A stretch of DNA of 64,000 nucleotides from Leptolyngbya sp. O-77 (GTDB lineage: Bacteria > Cyanobacteriota > Cyanobacteriia > Elainellales > Elainellaceae). Shown piece by piece: positions 17,073 to 27,943 of the stretch (position 1 is its first letter; each line of letters starts with the position of its first letter). The stretch is taken from assembly GCF_001548395.1 (NCBI RefSeq), contig NZ_AP017367.1:1091001-1155000 (forward strand), in the 5' to 3' direction. Both the position numbers and the translations under genes were made by a program. The notes beneath the pieces are model-generated. The model was not told the origin of the DNA and did no database searches. It worked only from the letters and a program-made list of their open reading frames with translations.

Positions 17073-17196
17073 GGTTTCAGATATTGTTTGAAGTACGCAA
17101 TTAAGCAGTAATGTCTGTTAATTTGAAGCCCTATAAAACAAATAATATCTGACCCAAAATCTGACCCAAACAAAACAAGTAAATAGAGGTTTTCCT

Positions 17197-18402
17197 ATGC
17201 CGAAGACGTTATTTAAGATAGATTTGACCAAGCCAATGAACGAGCAAGAATTGCCTGGGCACAATCGCTGGCATCCAGAAATTCCCGCCGTCGTGTCTGT
17301 CAATCCGGGGGATATCTTTCGGATTGAATGTAAGGACTGGACCGATGGGCAAATCAAGAACAACGACAGTCCTGATGATATCCGCGATGTGGATTTGACC
17401 GTGGTGCATGTCCTCAGCGGGCCAATCTGGGTCAATGGGGCCCAGCCAGGCGATATTCTTGTGGTTGACCTGCTAGACATTGGGGCTTTGCAAGGGGACG
17501 AATGGGGCTTTACAGGTATTTTTGATAAGAAAAATGGGGGTGGCTTTTTAACCGATCATTTCCCAAATCCTGCGAAAGCAATTTGGGATTTTCAAGGCAT
17601 TTACACTACCTCAAGACATATTCCAGGGGTGCGGTTTGCAGGCATTATTCACCCTGGACTGATCGGCTGCGCTCCCTCTCACGAACTGCTTAAAACCTGG
17701 AACCAGCGCGAAGCCGAACTGGTACAGACTGCGCCCGATTTGCGAACCTACGGAGCGGGGCTTTCAGGCGATGCACCCGTCCTGGCTGCCTTGCCGAACC
17801 CGACGAACGCCATTCTGGGTACGCTTCCTGCGTCTGAGTATGGGCGAGTTGCGGCCGAAGCGGCGCGAACCGTGCCACCGCGAGAACATGGAGGCAACTG
17901 CGACATCAAAAATCTCTCAAAGGGAACTCGTATCTACTTCCCGGTTTACGTCGAAGGCGCAAAGCTTTCGATGGGCGATATTCACTTCTCCCAAGGGGAT
18001 GGAGAAATTTCGTTCTGCGGTGCGATCGAAATGTCGGGCTATATCGATCTGCATGTGGACATTATCAAGGGCGGCATGGAGAAATATGGCATGGTGAATC
18101 CTATCTTTAAGCCGGGCCCTGTTGAACCTAGATATTCGGAATACCTGGTTTTTGAGGGAATTTCGGTCGATGAATTCACGGGCAAGCAATATTACATGGA
18201 TGTCCACATTGCGTATCGGCGGGCCTGTTTGAATGCGATTGAGTATTTGAAGAAGTTTGGCTATACGGGCGAACAGGCTTATCTATTGCTCAGTTGCGCC
18301 CCGGTGGAAGGGCGGGTGAGCGGCATTGTAGATATTCCAAATGCCTGCGCGACGCTGGCGATTCCGACAGAAATTTTTGACCAGAATATCTTACCTGTTT
18401 AG
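17197..18402 (+). CDS. fmdA: Formamidase/acetamidase (FmdA_AmdA family)
   Basis: 401 residues, the normal length for formamidase (EC 3.5.1.49), which hydrolyses formamide to formate and ammonia in the cytoplasm. Diagnostic stretches are GHNRWHPEIPAVVSVNPGD, FAGIIHPGLIGCAPS, PPREHGGNCDIKNLSKG and KLSMGDIHFSQGDGEISFCG, the last two being conserved family signatures. The start ATG 17197 follows a weak AGAGG site. A candidate NtcA box lies upstream, and fmdB follows after 129 bp. Formamide is also a product of cyanide hydration, so the enzyme may serve nitrogen salvage. Acetamidase activity cannot be excluded from sequence. Confidence 0.93.
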   Translation: MPKTLFKIDLTKPMNEQELPGHNRWHPEIPAVVSVNPGDIFRIECKDWTDGQIKNNDSPDDIRDVDLTVVHVLSGPIWVNGAQPGDILVVDLLDIGALQGDEWGFTGIFDKKNGGGFLTDHFPNPAKAIWDFQGIYTTSRHIPGVRFAGIIHPGLIGCAPSHELLKTWNQREAELVQTAPDLRTYGAGLSGDAPVLAALPNPTNAILGTLPASEYGRVAAEAARTVPPREHGGNCDIKNLSKGTRIYFPVYVEGAKLSMGDIHFSQGDGEISFCGAIEMSGYIDLHVDIIKGGMEKYGMVNPIFKPGPVEPRYSEYLVFEGISVDEFTGKQYYMDVHIAYRRACLNAIEYLKKFGYTGEQAYLLLSCAPVEGRVSGIVDIPNACATLAIPTEIFDQNILPV

Positions 18403-18442
18403 CGATCGCCCCTTTTGTCCTACTGCCTCGCCCCGCTACCTT

Positions 18443-18470
18443 TTTTAGGTATCGCATTTTAGGTATCGCA
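18443..18470. repeat. Two tandem 14-bp units
   Basis: TTTTAGGTATCGCA is repeated exactly at 18443-18456 and 18457-18470, in the gap between fmdA and fmdB. Confidence 0.85.
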
Positions 18471-18531
18471 GAGAAGGAGCTAAAGGTAAAAACTGAAAGT
18501 ATGAACCAAAATTGCAGGATGCAGAACAACT

Positions 18532-18792
18532 ATGCCGTTATACGAATTTCGCTGTCCGGAGTGTGGCATTTTTGATCAGTGGCGATCGCTCGATGAGCGC
18601 AACCTCCCTGCTGAATGTCCCACCTGTCAGCAGCCAGCCCAGCGCATTTTCTCGCCGCCGGCCATCCTGTCAGGCTCTCTCCGCCTCAAGCAGGAAGCGA
18701 AGGAACCCAAACTGATTCAGCGCACAGAAGAGCGATCGCCCCCAGGGGTCAAAAATCACACCGGGGGTCGCCCGTGGATGATTAGCCATTAG
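18532..18792 (+). CDS. fmdB: FmdB-family zinc-ribbon protein
   Basis: 86 residues. The first 45 form the single zinc ribbon typical of FmdB (MPLYEFRCPECGIFDQW...CPTCQQPAQRIFSPP) with two CxxC pairs. The tail is basic and disordered and ends GGRPWMISH, which resembles other cyanobacterial members. FmdB proteins are putative regulators first named beside formamidase genes in Methylophilus. The same adjacency holds here. The last 4 bp overlap tail-to-tail with uvrC on the other strand. Confidence 0.88.
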   Translation: MPLYEFRCPECGIFDQWRSLDERNLPAECPTCQQPAQRIFSPPAILSGSLRLKQEAKEPKLIQRTEERSPPGVKNHTGGRPWMISH

Positions 18793-20786
18793 GATGATGC
18801 TGATTCCGCTTTCAGTTCATCTTCCCGATCCTGCTGCGGATGGAAATAATCGTAAATCTGCTGCGCCATTTTGGGGCCGATGCCGGGAACTTCGGTGATT
18901 TGTTGGGCAGTGGCTTCGCGCAGATAGTCGATCGAGCGGAAGTGGGCCAGAAGCTGCTTTTGACGGTGATGCCCCCAGACCCGGATATCCTCCAGGCGAG
19001 AGCGCCTCATGCGATCGCTCCGCTGCTGTCGGTGGAAGCTGACGGCAAAGCGGTGTGCCTCATCGCGCAGTCGCCGCAAAAGCTGCACCCCCGGCTGCTC
19101 GGCCTCCGTCGTCAGCGGTAGGGATTCCCCCGGCAGAAAAATCTCTTCGCGCTGCTTGGCCAGGCTAACCACCTTCACGTCTTCTAGCAGATTCATTTCT
19201 CGCAGCACGGCAACCACCGCCGAAAGCTGCCCCTTGCCGCCGTCGATCATCACCAGGTCAGGAAAATCGGGATTGCCCACCCGCTGCACATTCGGGTCTT
19301 GGGCATAGCGGCGGAAGCGGCGCTGAATCACCTCTGCCATGCTGGCGAAGTCGTCGGAATGCCCCGATTTCACAGTGGGATTTTTGATCTTGTAGCGGCG
19401 ATAGTGCTGCTTGGCGGGCATTCCGTCCACAAACACCACCTGCGACGCGACCGCATCTGACCCCTGAATGTGGGAAATGTCGTAGCCCTCGATGCGGTGG
19501 GGCAGGTCGGGCAGGTCGAGGATTTCCGCCAGGTCGAGCATGGCCTGATTATTGCGATCGGCAAAGCGCTGGGTGCGGGCCAGCTCATAGCCCGCGTTGC
19601 GCTCCACCATATCGATCAGGTCGGCTTTGGTCTGGCGCTGCGGCAGGAAAATGTGAACCTTGCGCCCGCGCCGCTGGGTGAGAAACTCCGCCAGAATGTC
19701 GCCGTCGGGCAGCTCGTGCTGCACCAAAATTTCCGCCGGAATCTCGATCGCCTCAACGGTTTGATAATGTTCCTCTAGCACCCGCTGCAAGATGGCTCCC
19801 GGCGTGCCCGACTGGGCATCCGCCACAAAGCCCAGCCGCCCCACCAGCCGCCCCGCGCGAATTTGAAAAAGCTGAATACAGGCGTGGTGTTCGTCGGCTG
19901 CTAGGGCGATCGCATCTCGTGACACCGTATCATCCGGCGACTGCACCTTCTGGTCTGCCCCCAGCGACTGAATCCCGCGAATCTGGTCGCGCAGCCGCGC
20001 CGCATACTCAAAGTTCAGATCCTCGGCCGCTTTTTCCATTGCCGTTGTCAGGATCGCTTCCAACTCCTGCGTCCGCCCCTGAAAGATCATCGCCACCTTT
20101 TGCAGCGTCTTGCGATAGTCTTCCGGGCTGATCAGCCGCTGGCACACGCCAGGACAGCGCCCAATGTCATAGTTCAGGCAGGGGCGGTCTTTAAATAGCG
20201 GCTGGGGACGCTGGCGCAGCGGAAACACGCGCTTCACCAGATTTAGCGTGCGCCGCAGCAGTCCCACGTCCACATAGGGGCCGTAGTAACGATCCTTGCT
20301 GTTGAGCTTGCGCTTACGGGTGATAAAGATGCGCGGATACTCCTCGCTCCAGGTGATACAGAGAAACGGATACTTCTTGTCATCCTTCAGCAGCACGTTG
20401 AAATGGGGCTGGTGCTGCTTGATCAGATTGGCCTCTAGCGCCAGCGCTTCGGCTTCGGTATCTGTGACGATGAACTCAATTTCCACCACCTGTTTGGTCA
20501 TGCAGGCGATTCGATATTCTCGGTAGGGGTCTTCCCGAAAATAGGACCGCACGCGGCTCCGCAGGCTTTTGGACTTGCCGATGTAGATAATGTTATCGGC
20601 GGCATCGCGCATAAAGTAGACCCCTGGCTCTTGAGGAATTTCCTTGAGCCGCGCCTCTAGGCGATCGGGATCTTTGAGTAGGGGCGTGAGGTGGGGCGAT
20701 GAGGACACGCGGGAAAGGGGGGTTAGAGATGGGGCGGGTTGATTTTGGATTTTAGATTGACTAGATTGACGATTTTGGATTGCCAA
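18789..20786 (-). CDS. uvrC: UvrABC system protein C (excinuclease subunit)
   Basis: 665 residues. In nucleotide excision repair UvrC makes both incisions around the lesion. Domain order: GIY-YIG nuclease (GVYFMRDAADNIIYIGKSKS), Cys-rich and UVR regions (CLNYDIGRCPGVC; AAEDLNFEYAARLRDQI), the RNase H-like endonuclease (RIEGYDISHIQGSDAVASQV, LVMIDGGKGQL) and the C-terminal (HhH)2 (ATAQQITEVPGIGPKMAQQI). The first 30 residues are Ser/Gln-rich and not typical. A GTG at 20708 would start closer to the family N-terminus. Antisense open frames in this stretch are shadows. Confidence 0.95.
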   Translation of the reverse strand: MAIQNRQSSQSKIQNQPAPSLTPLSRVSSSPHLTPLLKDPDRLEARLKEIPQEPGVYFMRDAADNIIYIGKSKSLRSRVRSYFREDPYREYRIACMTKQVVEIEFIVTDTEAEALALEANLIKQHQPHFNVLLKDDKKYPFLCITWSEEYPRIFITRKRKLNSKDRYYGPYVDVGLLRRTLNLVKRVFPLRQRPQPLFKDRPCLNYDIGRCPGVCQRLISPEDYRKTLQKVAMIFQGRTQELEAILTTAMEKAAEDLNFEYAARLRDQIRGIQSLGADQKVQSPDDTVSRDAIALAADEHHACIQLFQIRAGRLVGRLGFVADAQSGTPGAILQRVLEEHYQTVEAIEIPAEILVQHELPDGDILAEFLTQRRGRKVHIFLPQRQTKADLIDMVERNAGYELARTQRFADRNNQAMLDLAEILDLPDLPHRIEGYDISHIQGSDAVASQVVFVDGMPAKQHYRRYKIKNPTVKSGHSDDFASMAEVIQRRFRRYAQDPNVQRVGNPDFPDLVMIDGGKGQLSAVVAVLREMNLLEDVKVVSLAKQREEIFLPGESLPLTTEAEQPGVQLLRRLRDEAHRFAVSFHRQQRSDRMRRSRLEDIRVWGHHRQKQLLAHFRSIDYLREATAQQITEVPGIGPKMAQQIYDYFHPQQDREDELKAESASS

Positions 20787-20847
20787 TCCGAGGCGCTGTC
20801 AGCTTTCCAGCTATTCCATGATATTAGGGACAGAGGTTAGAAGTTGC

Positions 20848-20873
20848 GCGTCGAGACTCAGAGCGTCGAGACT
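20848..20873. repeat. Short tandem duplication upstream of uvrC
   Basis: GCGTCGAGACT recurs with a 15-bp period (20848 and 20863). It is followed by TATTTTAGG twice at about 20899-20917. It fills the gap between uvrC and the helicase gene. Confidence 0.7.
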
Positions 20874-20948
20874 AGGCGATGTGTACTGCTGTATGTACTA
20901 CTATTTTAGGTATTTTAGGCGGCTGTACAGTCTGCTGGGCGATCGCAG

Positions 20949-22271
20949 TTATTGAAACAGGAAGAGGCGCTGGGCGGCGCGGGTGACGGCGACATAGAGG
21001 AGCTGGTTGCGTTCGCGGATATTTCGGTTGATCAGGGCGTTGGGCACGTCTACGAATACGTTTTGGAACGTAGATCCCTGGGACTTGTGAATCGTCAGGC
21101 AGTAGGCATAGTGGACATCGGCAAAGGCGCTTTTGAGCTGCCAAAACTCGCTCCAGCGCTTGTCTTGGGCGTAGGCGTTAAGCAGGCGAGTGTATTGCCC
21201 CTGGCTGAGTTCGTGGAGGACGCTGAGGCTGCGGTTTTTGCCATCGTCCGTTAGGACATGCAGCCGCCAAACGTGCCAGTCGCCCTCGTCGGCCTCGTCT
21301 ACTGACAGCACTTCGCACTCGCTGGAGGTTTGCAGAATTACGGCATCGCCGACGATGTAAGGGGTGTTGGCGACGAGGCGATCGCCCTTCACAAAGCGCG
21401 GCGTTTTGTCTCCGTGGATGGCGCGGCGGATCTTGTGGTTTAGCTCCCGGACGCGCTGGTTGGTGTAGGCGAGGGCGCGGACGTAATCGGGGTCTGCTTG
21501 ATAGGACTCGCTCTGGAAGGCGCGGATCAGTAGGCGTTCCCAGTCCATGCGGCGGGTGACGATCACGCCTTCGGTGCGATCGCCATTCGCATCCGTTTCA
21601 AACGCGGGCAGGTCTCGCCGGGTGAGATTATTGCGGATGGATTCGGCCAGGAGGGCGATCGCCCCGCCATAGCGCACCACTTCGGTCAGATCCGAGCGGT
21701 GGTGAATCTGGCTGAAGACCAGGGATTCCGGCTCGCCAATCGGCGGCAGTTGGGCGATATCGCCGACGAATAGAATCTGCGTTTGGCTGAGGAGGCTGTT
21801 GACGGCGTTGGTGAGCAGTCCCCACATTTCTGCGTTGATCATCGAGGCTTCGTCCACCACGACGAGGTGATAGCGATCAAAGTGGTTTTCGCTGTCGCGG
21901 TCGGGTCTGAAGACTTGCTTTCCTGAAACCGAGTCGATTTCTGGCCGCAGCCCCAGCAGCTTGCAGCAGGTCATACAGTCGATTTCGAGCTGCCACTCGT
22001 CGGCCATGCGTTCCAGAACTTTGGTGGCTTTGTTGCTAAAGGCAGTGAACACGATACGGCGGCGATCGCCCTTGTCGCGCAGGCGGCGGATCAGCGCTTG
22101 CAGCAGCGTGGTTTTGCCTGTGCCCGCGTAGCCCGTCAGCAGATACAGTTTTTCGCTGCTCTGGGCAAATTTCTCTAGCTCTCGCAGGGCTTTGCGCTGC
22201 GGACGGCTGAGCCGGATTCCGGGCAGCGAGTTGGCGATGTCCTTATCCTTGGAAGAGGGAGTAGGGGTCAT
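20949..22271 (-). CDS. SF1B DNA helicase (RecD/Dda-like AAA_30 family)
   Basis: 440 residues. Helicase motifs in order are: motif I/Walker A GYAGTGKTT (about 43-51), Ia FTAFSNKATKVL, II VVVDEASMI, III FVGDIAQLPPIGE, an SH3-like region (KGDRLVANTPYIVGDAV), V LTIHKSQGSTFQNVFVD and VI LLYVAVTRAAQRL. This is the layout of Dda/RecD2-type 5'-3' helicases without the long N-terminal domain of RecD2. The start codon overlaps the stop of the kinase-CHASE2 gene (ATGA), so the two are translationally coupled. The in vivo role is unknown. Phage-type Dda remodels replication forks. Confidence 0.88.
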   Translation of the reverse strand: MTPTPSSKDKDIANSLPGIRLSRPQRKALRELEKFAQSSEKLYLLTGYAGTGKTTLLQALIRRLRDKGDRRRIVFTAFSNKATKVLERMADEWQLEIDCMTCCKLLGLRPEIDSVSGKQVFRPDRDSENHFDRYHLVVVDEASMINAEMWGLLTNAVNSLLSQTQILFVGDIAQLPPIGEPESLVFSQIHHRSDLTEVVRYGGAIALLAESIRNNLTRRDLPAFETDANGDRTEGVIVTRRMDWERLLIRAFQSESYQADPDYVRALAYTNQRVRELNHKIRRAIHGDKTPRFVKGDRLVANTPYIVGDAVILQTSSECEVLSVDEADEGDWHVWRLHVLTDDGKNRSLSVLHELSQGQYTRLLNAYAQDKRWSEFWQLKSAFADVHYAYCLTIHKSQGSTFQNVFVDVPNALINRNIRERNQLLYVAVTRAAQRLFLFQ

Positions 22272-24430
22272 GGCGAGTGCCCCCGACGACCAAGGTCAGT
22301 GATCAGGGTTTTGTCCCAAACGAGGCGGGTGAGGTCGGTGTCCAGCTTGGACTCCCGATAGATACGATGGGCCGCAGATCCTACCGTGGCCAGCGCGAGG
22401 GCGATCGCCGGCGTGGCCACCGGAATCCACACCTGCTGCCCAAACAGCCAAACGCTGCTGCCGATGAGAATGCCGATTGCCGCCACGCCGCCAGCCCCCA
22501 GCCTGGCCGGATGTCGCAGAAACCAGCCTAGCCCGCTGCCCACTCCAACCCAGCCGATGATCCACAGTCCCTCTGCCCAGTCTGGCCAATAGCCTATGAG
22601 CCGTCGCCCGTCTTGCACAAGGCTCAAGAGCTGGCTGGTGATTTGGGCATGAATAACCACGCCCGGCATCTGGTGCTCGGTTTGCTGGCCGGCGCTGAAG
22701 GGTGTGTAGTACAGATCCTTACCGCTGGGCGCAGTCGTGCCAATTAGCACGATGCGATCACGCACCCGATCCCTTGACACGCGCCCATTTAGCACATCGG
22801 CAAAGGATACGACAGGGGCAGGCGCAGCGGGCGATCGATAGCGCAATAAAAGCTGATAGCCGCCCGCATCTAGCCGCTGATAGCCGCCCGCAGTCGATTC
22901 GAGCGGAGGTAGCGGAGTTTCCCCCAGTTCAGTGATGCCAGGATGGGCAGGGCTGGTGCGGAGACCAACATTTTCACTTGCCAGATATTTTTGCGCCAGC
23001 CGCATGGCAAAGGAATGAAACTCGCCGCCAAAAATTAGCCCCCGCCGCACGACTCTATCGGCATCCACTAGCAAATCGCTAAAGCCCACCTGCACAGACG
23101 GCACGCCAGGCGGCGGCGGAATTTGGGGGGTGGTGACGCTGCCCAACTGCATAAAGGTGATGACATTGGGCGATCGCAGTTCTTCCAAAAGCGCTGCTCG
23201 ACCCGGTTCCTGGGGCAGGTCGCGCCATAGCCCCAGCCCAATGACCCGTGGCCCTGCCTGTTGCAGAGTTTGCAATACCTTGGCCACGTCAGCATCCGAC
23301 GGCGTAGCCCGCTCCAGCGCTTGCAAATCTGCCTCAGCAATGCCCACGATGAGCAGACGATCGTCTGGCGGCAGGGCAGGTTGCAACCGGGTCATCTGGT
23401 CGTAGGCGAGGCGCTCTAGGGGTTCCGTCCAGCCGAGGTGTTTTAGCCCCAGAGATAGGGCAGCGGCGGTAGCCGTGGCGATCGCCAGTCCCCGCCAGCC
23501 CATCCGCAGGCGATCGCGCCAAGACAGCGGCGGCAAGGACTGCGTGCGATGGGCAACCCCAGGCGGCAGCAGCGATGTGGGTGTGTCAATCAAATCGGTG
23601 GGCAGGTCTGCCAGTTGCGCTAGGGCGTGCTGAACCTCTGCCGCCGACTGATAGCGTTGGCTAAAGTCATAGCGCACCAGGTGGTCGAGAATCAGCTTCA
23701 AACCGGGGCTAATCTCTGTTGCCTGGTGCTGCCAAAGGATATCTAGGGTTTCCGGGTCTTCTGGTAATTGCGATGGCAAGCAGCCCGTCACGGCTTGCAC
23801 TACGGTCATTCCTAGGGCATAGAGGTCGCTGCAATAGCGGGGCCGCCCCATGAGCTGCTCGCTGGGCGTGTAGCCCTGGGTGCCAATGCCCACGGTCATC
23901 TCGGTTTGTCCAGAAATACCCGTCAGCCGCGTCTGAATTTCCTTGACTGCGCCAAAATCAATCAGCACCAGCTTGCCATCAGCTTTGCGGCGGATTAGGT
24001 TGGCGGGCTTGATGTCGCGGTGGATGACCTGATTTTGATGGACGAAGCTCAGCACGTTCAGCACGTCTTGCAAGAGAGCGATCGCCTCGGGTTCCGAAAA
24101 CCGTTGTCTCTCCCCCAACTCTTCGCTTAGTGCGTGTCCTTCGATGAATTCTTGCACCAGATAAAACTCTTCGCCCTCCTGAAACGAGTCGTAGAGTTCG
24201 GGAATCTGGTCGTGCTGCCCCAGGCGACGCAGCGTTTCCACCTCCGTATCAAACAGGCGACGCGCCACCACCAGCAGGTGCAAATCTTGGCTGACGGGCT
24301 TGAACTGCTTGACCACGCATCGGCGCGGCTGCTGCTCATCTTCGGCCAGGTAGGTTTGGCCAAAGCCACCTGCCCCCAAAATGGTAATAATGCGATAACG
24401 CCCGCCAAGCACAGTCCCCAGCATGGACAA
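22268..24430 (-). CDS. Membrane serine/threonine protein kinase with CHASE2 sensor domain
   Basis: 720 residues. The N-terminal kinase has all key motifs: GAGGFG (19-24), the VVK lysine (Lys41), HRDIKPANL (137-145), DFG (158-160) and GTQGYTPSEQ in the activation segment. A transmembrane helix near 315 leads into an extracytoplasmic CHASE2 domain (about 335-600; for example IVLIGTTAPSGKDLYYTPF and MPGVVIHAQITSQLL). Two or three helices and a short cytoplasmic tail follow. CHASE2 is an uncharacterised ligand sensor common in cyanobacterial kinases and adenylate cyclases. The target is unknown. The stop overlaps the start of the helicase gene. The start could also be Met3. Confidence 0.93.
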   Translation of the reverse strand: MSMLGTVLGGRYRIITILGAGGFGQTYLAEDEQQPRRCVVKQFKPVSQDLHLLVVARRLFDTEVETLRRLGQHDQIPELYDSFQEGEEFYLVQEFIEGHALSEELGERQRFSEPEAIALLQDVLNVLSFVHQNQVIHRDIKPANLIRRKADGKLVLIDFGAVKEIQTRLTGISGQTEMTVGIGTQGYTPSEQLMGRPRYCSDLYALGMTVVQAVTGCLPSQLPEDPETLDILWQHQATEISPGLKLILDHLVRYDFSQRYQSAAEVQHALAQLADLPTDLIDTPTSLLPPGVAHRTQSLPPLSWRDRLRMGWRGLAIATATAAALSLGLKHLGWTEPLERLAYDQMTRLQPALPPDDRLLIVGIAEADLQALERATPSDADVAKVLQTLQQAGPRVIGLGLWRDLPQEPGRAALLEELRSPNVITFMQLGSVTTPQIPPPPGVPSVQVGFSDLLVDADRVVRRGLIFGGEFHSFAMRLAQKYLASENVGLRTSPAHPGITELGETPLPPLESTAGGYQRLDAGGYQLLLRYRSPAAPAPVVSFADVLNGRVSRDRVRDRIVLIGTTAPSGKDLYYTPFSAGQQTEHQMPGVVIHAQITSQLLSLVQDGRRLIGYWPDWAEGLWIIGWVGVGSGLGWFLRHPARLGAGGVAAIGILIGSSVWLFGQQVWIPVATPAIALALATVGSAAHRIYRESKLDTDLTRLVWDKTLITDLGRRGHSP

Positions 24431-24543
24431 TTCGTCGCTCAGTGCTCAATAGATGTAATGATTCTGACACACATCCCTGATACAAAGGTTCGATTCGGAT
24501 CTCCGATCTGTCTCCTCAACCTGCTCCCTCGATTTGCACCTAC

Positions 24544-24565
24544 AAAGCACCTATAAAGCACCTAT
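24544..24565. repeat. Two tandem 11-bp units at the aroE start
   Basis: AAAGCACCTAT occurs at 24544-24554 and 24555-24565, ending inside the first candidate ATG of aroE. It replaces any visible ribosome-binding site. Confidence 0.8.
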
Positions 24566-25466
24566 GATGACCAGTATGAGGATCAGGATTACTGGCACGA
24601 CAAAACTTTTAGGCGTAATTGGGCATCCCGTGTCTCACTCGCTGTCGCCCGTGATGCACAACGCCGCGATCGCCCATCTCGGTGTGGATTATGTATACCT
24701 GCCGTTGCCCGTTGCGCCAGAAGACCTGCCCCAGGCGATCGCCGGGTTTGCCGCCATCGGGCTGCGCGGCTTCAACGTCACCCTTCCCCACAAGCAGGCT
24801 GTTATGCCGTTTCTGAATCATATTTCAGAGATTGCCCAAGCCGTGGGCGCGGTGAACACAATCTGGCGCACAGACACGGGCTGGGCCGGCACGAACACCG
24901 ACGTGGAGGGGTTCCTGTCGCCGCTGCTAACCCTGCCCCCAGAGCGATCGCCCGACTGGAGCCAGAGCGCAGCGGTGATTTTGGGAAACGGCGGCTCGGC
25001 GCGGGCCGTCGTCGCGGGCTGTGCCCAACTGGGCCTGGCGCAAATCCACGTCGTCGGGCGCGACCTAGACAAGCTCAAAGCCTTTCAGCAAAGCTGGCGA
25101 AACTCGCCGATTGCCGCGCTCTCGGTGCATCTCTGGGAGGATTTGCCGAAGCTCCTCCCTAGGGCAACTCTGCTGGTCAACACCACGCCCATTGGGATGC
25201 ACCCCCATACTCAGGCTTCGCCGCTGGGCGCAGAGCCAGGGCTGACGATGAAATCGGGGATGAAATCGGGGGCGATCGCCTACGACCTGATCTATACCCC
25301 AAACCCCACTCGCTTTTTGCAGCAGGCCACCGCCCTTGGCGCAATGCCCATCAGCGGTCTGGAAATGCTGGTGCAGCAGGGAGCCGCCGCCCTGCGTCTG
25401 TGGCTAGGGCAGGAGGTTCCGGTCGAGGTCATGCGGCAGGCGTTGATTGAGCAGTTGAGGGGCTAA
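24564..25466 (+). CDS. aroE: Shikimate dehydrogenase (AroE)
   Basis: 300 residues from ATG 24564. ATG 24576 (MRIRITGTTKLLG) is equally plausible, since the family normally begins near ITGxTKLLGVIGHP. The enzyme reduces 3-dehydroshikimate to shikimate with NADPH in aromatic amino acid synthesis. The substrate site shows GHPVSHSLSPVMHNAA with the catalytic Lys in FNVTLPHKQAVMPFL. The Rossmann motif is GNGGSARAVV, and the end has GLEMLVQQGAAAL. No Shine-Dalgarno is visible because a tandem repeat abuts the start. It is convergent with accC. Confidence 0.93.
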   Translation: MMTSMRIRITGTTKLLGVIGHPVSHSLSPVMHNAAIAHLGVDYVYLPLPVAPEDLPQAIAGFAAIGLRGFNVTLPHKQAVMPFLNHISEIAQAVGAVNTIWRTDTGWAGTNTDVEGFLSPLLTLPPERSPDWSQSAAVILGNGGSARAVVAGCAQLGLAQIHVVGRDLDKLKAFQQSWRNSPIAALSVHLWEDLPKLLPRATLLVNTTPIGMHPHTQASPLGAEPGLTMKSGMKSGAIAYDLIYTPNPTRFLQQATALGAMPISGLEMLVQQGAAALRLWLGQEVPVEVMRQALIEQLRG

Positions 25467-25515
25467 GGGAAAAGGTGGCTGGGTTGGCAGGGTTCATGCT
25501 CAGGTCAGCCCGCGC

Positions 25516-26862
<1,347 letters not shown>

Positions 26863-27226
26863 CTCGTAAGGCCCGGCGCAAGGAATCAACGGCCAGGGAT
26901 TGACTAGCCAGTGTTTTGAATTTTACGCCGAATCGGGGCCCAGGGTTTAGGGATGGGGTTCAGGGTCGGTTTCAGGAGTTAGAACGAGGTCGGGCGATCG
27001 CCCCAAATTGGCAAAAAACAGCGTTACTTCTAGCTGTACAAGTCCTGGCTGTGCAAAAACCATGTTGTAAAAAACAATCGGGTCAATCCTTTTGGCCAGA
27101 ACGCTCGGCTTCAGTGCGAACGCTCCAACCCAAAAGACTCACCCGATTTGTCGGGATGCCGCATGAGAACCCCAAATGAGTCCCCAAGTTGCAATCCCTA
27201 AATTTGAATCTCTGATCCTCTGATCC

Positions 27227-27943
27227 CTACTCTGCCGTTGCCAGTTCGGTGCTGCCGCGACGGGTGCGACGGGTGAGCAGGTTAAAGAGCTGAATGCCGA
27301 TCGCCTTGATCAGGTTGCCTTCTAGCTCCTTGAACATGGCCATGTTCATGCCAAAGGCGGCATTGGCTTCGTCTACGATGCGGTCGGCAGTGGCTTCGTC
27401 CACGGGCAGGCTGTCGAGGCGATCGCGATACATCACCTTAAACGCCTTCTCGTCGGGAATCTGCTCAAACTCGTAGAAGCTGGTGCCCTGTCCATCTGAC
27501 AGGTTCATGGCGTTTTGGGCAATCTTCTTGAGGATTTGCCCACCAGAGAGGTCACCCAGATAGCGAGTGTAGAGATGGGAAACCAGCAGTTCGGGGTTCT
27601 CGTTCGAGACTTCCCGAATGCGGGTCACATAGTCTTGGGCGGCGGCCGACGGCGCAACCTGCTCTTTCCAGTTTTGACCAAAGTAGTAGGTCAAGTCTTG
27701 CTCCAGGCTGGCTTTGCGGTTTAGCTCTGGAAAATAGAGCTGAGAGAGCAGCGGATGTTCGCGGTGACGCTGCATTTCTTCTTCCATTGCCGAGTAGACA
27801 AAGTAGAGATTTGCCACCAGCTTGCGATAAGAAGTGGGTTCCACCGTGCCTTTCAGAAAACAGGCGACAAAGCCCGTATTCTCCGCCATTGAGTGAGATT
27901 TTTTGGTTCCCTCGCGGAGTTTGGATGCTAAATTGCTGCTCAT
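27227..27943 (-). CDS. ho1: Heme oxygenase (biliverdin-forming, HO1)
   Basis: 238 residues. The enzyme opens heme to biliverdin IX-alpha, CO and Fe2+, feeding bilin synthesis for phycobilisomes. The axial-ligand region HSMAENTGFVACFLKG (His17), the LVANLYFVYSAMEEE helix and the distal-helix signature YLGDLSGGQILKK are present. The length matches ferredoxin-dependent cyanobacterial HO1. The tail TRRTRRGSTELATAE is variable. The 380 bp upstream (27944-28323) contain an AT-rich block but no gene. Further upstream on the same strand lie chlM and cpcS, which belong to the same pigment economy. Confidence 0.96.
   Translation of the reverse strand: MSSNLASKLREGTKKSHSMAENTGFVACFLKGTVEPTSYRKLVANLYFVYSAMEEEMQRHREHPLLSQLYFPELNRKASLEQDLTYYFGQNWKEQVAPSAAAQDYVTRIREVSNENPELLVSHLYTRYLGDLSGGQILKKIAQNAMNLSDGQGTSFYEFEQIPDEKAFKVMYRDRLDSLPVDEATADRIVDEANAAFGMNMAMFKELEGNLIKAIGIQLFNLLTRRTRRGSTELATAE

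Noticed and set aside
24480..24520. GGTTCGATTC motif resembling a tRNA T-loop
   Set aside because: No acceptor or anticodon stems can be built around it; no tRNA was found anywhere in the window.
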